Below, piece by piece: positions 61,189 through 64,000 of a stretch of 64,000 nt of DNA (positions within the stretch are counted from its first letter, which is position 1; each line of letters opens with the position of its first letter). The notes below the pieces were generated by a model, which saw only the letters and a list, made by a program, of their open reading frames with translations, searched no databases and had not been told where the DNA came from. The DNA is taken from NCBI RefSeq assembly GCF_004310285.1, contig NZ_SISF01000026.1:1-64000 (forward strand), written 5' to 3'. The DNA is from Agrobacterium cavarae. GTDB taxonomy: Bacteria; Pseudomonadota; Alphaproteobacteria; Rhizobiales; Rhizobiaceae. Position numbers and translations under genes: made by a program.

Positions 61189-61804
61189 ACACCCCGTTGA
61201 GGACGAGAAAATCGGCGATGACCCCGCGTAAAGGTGTCCACGGGAAGCCATAGCCGGGACCGGGTTCGCCATGCCGCAGAACAGCGTGCACCTTGGCCGC
61301 CAACCCAGCCATCGATAGAGCAGGTGTCAACCAGAGCGATTTCAAAAGCTCGGCTTGCCGTTCTCCGGCCTCATGCGACAGGGCCTTGGCCCGACTGAAC
61401 CCTTCTGCTTCATCGGCCTGCTGCCACGCAGCTACCCGCACCGCCAGATCTCGTTTCAAGGCATCGCGCTGTCCACTCCGATCCTCGCCGGGGAGAAGCG
61501 CGTCGATCTCCGCCTCGGTTTTCGCTTGAACCGGCGCAGCCCCACTACCGACCGGAACCAGAACCTGTGGAAATCCGATCGTTTGAAGGAGCGCCTTCTC
61601 AAGCCTCTGTTGGACATCGGTGAGCCGCGCATAATCGTCGAAGGCGGTCAGCCATTCATGCCAAACCCGTAGCGCAGGGTCGACGGCTGCAGCGTCGTCA
61701 CGCGCCCTCTCCTCGAGCTCCGCGGTCAGAAAGGTTGATGCAACGGCGAAGAGGTTTCTTTGGATGCCTGAAGGCAAAGTTCTGCTATTATCGGAATCAG
61801 CCAT
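61133..61804 (-). CDS. Hypothetical cytoplasmic protein
   Basis: A 223-residue soluble, helical, acidic protein with no signal or membrane segment. Visible: WHEWLTAFDDYARLTDVQQRLEKALLQTIGFPQV, then a charged helix region (LLPGEDRSGQRDALKRDLAVRVAAWQQADEAEGFSRAKALSHEAG) and a C-terminal WTPLRGVIADFLVLNGVSIGDLSP. I recognise no catalytic family. ATG at 61804 fits the loss of coding character upstream. Its 3' end overlaps the convergent XRE gene by 56 bases, an unusually long tail-to-tail overlap. Confidence 0.6.
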   Translation of the reverse strand: MADSDNSRTLPSGIQRNLFAVASTFLTAELEERARDDAAAVDPALRVWHEWLTAFDDYARLTDVQQRLEKALLQTIGFPQVLVPVGSGAAPVQAKTEAEIDALLPGEDRSGQRDALKRDLAVRVAAWQQADEAEGFSRAKALSHEAGERQAELLKSLWLTPALSMAGLAAKVHAVLRHGEPGPGYGFPWTPLRGVIADFLVLNGVSIGDLSPTEAGRTGGRSR

Positions 61805-61943
61805 GATCCGAGCTCCCGAAAGCTTGATTGTGGTCAGGCTGTGCTTGGTGGTGCAAACACTGAGCGCAGCCGTCAACTATGACAACCGGAAACGTACAGA
61901 GTAAACGCGACATGTGCAACACAAATCACCATGACATGGTGAA

Positions 61944-62171
61944 ATGAACGGGATCCAATGTAAACTCGCCCGGGTGGCGCTCAATTGGAGCGTTATCCAG
62001 CTCGCAAATGCGGCGCAGGTGTCAACTCAAACCGTGACTCGCCTTGAGAGAGGTGAGGAGTTACGGGCTTCGACGCTCGCGCGAATTCGGAAAGTGCTGG
62101 AGGACGGCGGTATTGAGTTCATCCCCGAGAATGGCGGCGGAGTTGGCGTTCGTTTCAGGAAACCAGGCTGA
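61944..62171 (+). CDS. Small XRE-family HTH protein (third)
   Basis: A 75-residue HTH protein: QCKLARVALNWSVIQLANAAQVSTQTVTRLERGEELRASTLARIRKVLEDGGIEFIPENGGGVGVRFRKPG. The C-terminal GGIEFIPENGGGVGVRFR block identifies a small regulator type very common in Rhizobiales. It differs from the two C-protein-like regulators. It lies about 120 bases upstream of the small-protein/HTH-partner pair on the same strand and may regulate them, but separate transcription is possible. Confidence 0.85.
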   Translation: MNGIQCKLARVALNWSVIQLANAAQVSTQTVTRLERGEELRASTLARIRKVLEDGGIEFIPENGGGVGVRFRKPG

Positions 62172-62293
62172 CCGTGGCTACTCGGACAGCCTGACTACGA
62201 AATAGTTTGAAGCTGCTTTTATTTTTCAACATCGCCGCCGAGGGGCAACCAACAATAACTTGTCCATTGACAACTTAATTGCCGGAACCTAAA

Positions 62294-62557
62294 TTGGCAC
62301 GTAAGAAACACAAATCGAAGGAAATCGAGGCCGTCCTTAAAGAGCTGGAAGCGCTTGGCTGGAGTGTCGTGGAAGGCCAGGGGCACGCATGGGGTCTTTT
62401 GCGTTGCCCGATCAACAGCAGCGACTGCAGATGTGGAGAGTTCTGCCAGATGTCGGTCTGGTCGACGCCCAAGGATCCCGAGAGACACGCGAAGAAGCTG
62501 AGGCAGAAAGCGCTTGCCTGCACGAAACAGGACGAAAAAAGTGAAGAAGATGACTGA
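62294..62557 (+). CDS. HicA-like small basic protein (candidate toxin or nucleic-acid-binding protein)
   Basis: An 87-residue basic protein. RKKHKSKEIEAVLKELEALGWSVVEGQGHAWGLLRCP has the HicA-type pattern: helix, 'LGW-x-V', a single conserved-type His in a Gly-rich strand, then strand. It departs from HicA by a Cys cluster (C-x6-C-x-C-x3-C in DCRCGEFC and the preceding Cys) and by WSTPKDPERHAKKLRQ. HicA toxins are dsRBD-fold mRNA nucleases. No ATG occurs in frame; I chose TTG 62294 with GGAAC upstream, TTG 62279 being possible. It overlaps the next gene by 8 bases, as toxin-antitoxin genes often do. Toxicity is an inference. Confidence 0.6.
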   Translation: MARKKHKSKEIEAVLKELEALGWSVVEGQGHAWGLLRCPINSSDCRCGEFCQMSVWSTPKDPERHAKKLRQKALACTKQDEKSEEDD

Positions 62558-63095
62558 ACAATTCGAATTCGAACTGGTTTTCGCTCTTCCCGCCGGGCAG
62601 CACGACGCTTTGGAACTGTCCAACGCCGTCTTCGAGGCTGGCTTTGAAGATTCATTGGTCGGCACAGGAATCCCCGGACTTCTCGGCGTTGAGGTCGAAG
62701 CGGACGGCGAGGATGCGGAGAGTGCTATTCTCGCAACGGCGCGTGCACTTCTGAAGCATCTTCCCGCAGGCACACAGCTCCGCGAGGTACGTCCCGACCT
62801 GGTTAGTCTTGCCGACGTGGCCGAGAAGCTGAACATCAAGCGCCAGGCGCTGCAGCAGCGCGAGATGCCTCTGCCCAGTGTTGGTGGATTGTACCGTATC
62901 GATGAACTTGCCTCCGCCCTGGAGAAAGCGACCAAGCCCGAGGACGGGAAGCGCCGGCCGCGTTTCGACATCGCGAATGCCGCGAAGTGGCTCAGAGCCG
63001 GTTATGGCGCTCGCTTGATCAATGCAAAGCTAACGATCCGCGAGATCGATCCGTTTTCGCTCGAGATGCCTGACATGAGGTCGATGAAAGGGTGA
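62550..63095 (+). CDS. Two-domain protein with HTH, partner of the HicA-like protein
   Basis: A 181-residue protein. Residues 1-85 form an alpha/beta domain (FEFELVFALPAGQHDALELSNAVFEAGFEDSLVG, AILATARALLKHLPAG) and residues 88-130 a MerR/excisionase-like HTH (LVSLADVAEKLNIKRQALQQREMPLPSVGGLYRIDELASAL). The tail ends IDPFSLEMPDMRS. ATG at 62550 sits inside the end of the HicA-like gene (8-base overlap). Layout alpha/beta domain plus HTH is what a HicB-type antitoxin and autorepressor looks like, but the HTH is not the typical RHH or XRE of HicB. Well conserved-looking and surely expressed; function open. Confidence 0.7.
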   Translation: MTEQFEFELVFALPAGQHDALELSNAVFEAGFEDSLVGTGIPGLLGVEVEADGEDAESAILATARALLKHLPAGTQLREVRPDLVSLADVAEKLNIKRQALQQREMPLPSVGGLYRIDELASALEKATKPEDGKRRPRFDIANAAKWLRAGYGARLINAKLTIREIDPFSLEMPDMRSMKG

Positions 63096-64000
63096 TGTTT
63101 GGGTCGGGATGAAATGGACTGCTGCGCATTGATCGCAGTCGGGCCGTTGACTTTTTTATCGGTCGGGACGTCCGCATCATAGCCGAGGCGGGTGGTTTCC
63201 TGCCTGTCAGCTTCCGGCAACAACTTTTTGCAGAGCTGCCAAGTGCTGCGCTCTTTATCATCGGAACAAACATGCCTCCGCCGAAGGCTGTTCGCGGGAA
63301 CGTAGGCGGCGAAAACCCTCCTCCCGTATCCTCATCCACGATTCGGACGCGCTTCGCCTGAGCATCTCGTATAACCGAGGCAGCGAGTGTCCGCTGTTTG
63401 ATCACCGGTTTCGTTGAGAATGGCTGGGAAGGGTCAAAAGGCGATCACAATCTTCCGAGGCACGCAACACAGAAGCAGCCATTCCGGCAGCTCTTCGTCA
63501 TGTGGACTTGCGGACAAGTAGGACGGTTCCCGTAGGGTCATCAAATGTGCTCGCGAACGCGGCTGGCTTGCACGCCAGCGCCTCAAGACGAAGCCATCGA
63601 TAGGCATCGACCTCCTCCATCGAACCGCCTGATCAAGATGTCCGTTTCTCCATATTGTGACCGCTTGCTTGCACTTCATCTTCTCATTCGCCAAACCTTG
63701 CTCTCGGGCCAGAATGAACGTGCCGAGGCGTTTGACAATACCCAGGATAGTCATTCCGCATCTAAAATGCCCGAGTTTGCCTCCTAAAACTATTCTCACC
63801 GTGGACCTTATTCCGGATCTATCAAGTACCGGCCGGAGCCAGCACCGACACCAAATTGGTGTCCCCAACCATCTCTCGAGGATCAAGCCCATTGCCATTC
63901 GACGGAGTCCAAAAGGGTATCTCCCAAAGCAACATGCCGACCGATTTGACCCCATATGGGATCGCTGGTGAAGCAAGTGAGATCGCCGCAGGCCCGCTCC
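63096..64000. other. About 0.9 kb of non-coding or decayed DNA at the window end
   Basis: No intact gene is supported. A plus-strand frame from 63119 to 63361 (IIAEAGGFLPVSFRQQLFAELPSA...) has no ordinary start codon and no known family. Long minus-strand frames at 63019-63405 and 63434-63976 have an implausible composition rich in Arg, Ser and Trp and look like chance. A GNAT remnant lies at 63498-63642. The last 200 bases may belong to a gene continuing outside the window, but nothing can be named. Confidence 0.4.
63498..63642 (-). pseudogene. GNAT acetyltransferase N-terminal remnant with frameshift
   Basis: On the minus strand two adjacent frames together spell the start of a GNAT N-acetyltransferase: DILIRRF (63642-63622) in one frame, then EEVDAYRWLRLEALACKPAAFASTFDD (from 63617) in the next. 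DAYRWLRLEAL followed by PAAFAST is the typical first helix of this family. The gene is broken by a frameshift near 63620 and stops at 63498 after about 45 residues, so the acetyl-CoA-binding part is missing. Confidence 0.45.

Noticed and set aside
62219..62971. 250-codon open frame on the minus strand
   Set aside because: Antisense to the HicA-like/HTH pair; rich in Ser, Arg and Cys with no domain, typical of an antisense frame in GC-rich DNA.
63434..63976. 180-codon minus-strand frame at the end of the window
   Set aside because: Composition is skewed to Arg/Trp/Ser; the real signal in part of this stretch is a GNAT remnant in other frames.
1..64000. tRNA, rRNA and CRISPR arrays
   Set aside because: No regularly spaced repeats and no cloverleaf-like or T-loop-like segments were noticed by eye; a covariance-model scan would be decisive.

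Overview
The window looks like the chromosome or a large replicon of a Rhizobiaceae-type alphaproteobacterium (Rhizobium/Agrobacterium/Neorhizobium/Ensifer). Supporting this are two MucR/Ros-family regulators, an IalB-family exported protein, an RhtX/FptX-type siderophore permease, a complete tripartite tricarboxylate transporter, GC-rich coding DNA and tightly overlapping operons. The genus cannot be fixed from sequence alone. No rRNA, tRNA or CRISPR array was seen.

Layout. (1) 1-2.6 kb: end of a TonB-dependent siderophore receptor, its inner-membrane permease and a siderophore-interacting reductase. (2) 2.7-5.3 kb: a SapC C-terminal fragment, an IalB-family protein, a MucR paralog and about 1 kb of poorly coding DNA. 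(3) 5.3-22.1 kb: a divergent catabolic locus. A ten-gene minus-strand operon (tctC-tctB-tctA, CitMHS permease, Ldh-type dehydrogenase, hydroxypyruvate-isomerase-like protein, aldehyde dehydrogenase, cupin, ABM protein, AbrB-type membrane protein) faces a GntR/FCD regulator. The regulator is followed by an exported esterase, a Tat-exported lactonase, an isopropylmalate/tartrate-dehydrogenase-like enzyme and a second exported esterase. I infer uptake and oxidation of a hydroxy-acid released from an ester or lactone. (4) 22.3-25.4 kb: a second MucR paralog and a coupled three-gene EAL (c-di-GMP phosphodiesterase) operon.

(5) 25.8-50.2 kb: a surface polysaccharide locus of about 20 genes, all on the minus strand. 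In transcription order it holds the initiating phosphoglycosyltransferase, a NusG-family antiterminator, UDP-glucose dehydrogenase, Wza-like exporter, an exported glycine-rich protein, Wzc-like tyrosine kinase, an O-antigen ligase/polymerase-like protein, a metallophosphatase, ManC, an EEP-family protein, a glycosyltransferase, a Wzx-like flippase, an acetyltransferase, a GT4, a PRTase-HAD fusion, two more GT4s, a beta-helix protein and a Wzy-like polymerase. The most striking signal of the window lies here. Directly after the NusG paralog, in the untranslated leader of ugd, the transcribed strand carries GGCGGTAGCGTG (48092-48103). This is identical to the ops pause element that recruits RfaH in enterobacteria, and it forms one arm of a perfect hairpin. 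It suggests a self-contained RfaH/ops-like processive antitermination circuit for the remaining ~22 kb of the operon.

(6) 50.5-53 kb: an accessory junction with two related serine recombinases in tandem, a 14-bp direct repeat and an IS21-family istB remnant. (7) 52.7-61.2 kb: a peptide-import and peptidase operon (binding protein, two permeases, fused double ATPase, CapA-like protein, pepT). It is bracketed by two small XRE regulators that resemble restriction-modification C proteins and share the upstream sequence GTATACTCTGTAG. (8) 61.1-64 kb: a hypothetical protein, a third small XRE protein, and an overlapping gene pair (HicA-like small basic protein plus a HTH partner) that may be a toxin-antitoxin-like module. 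The final 0.9 kb is decayed DNA with a frameshifted GNAT acetyltransferase remnant.
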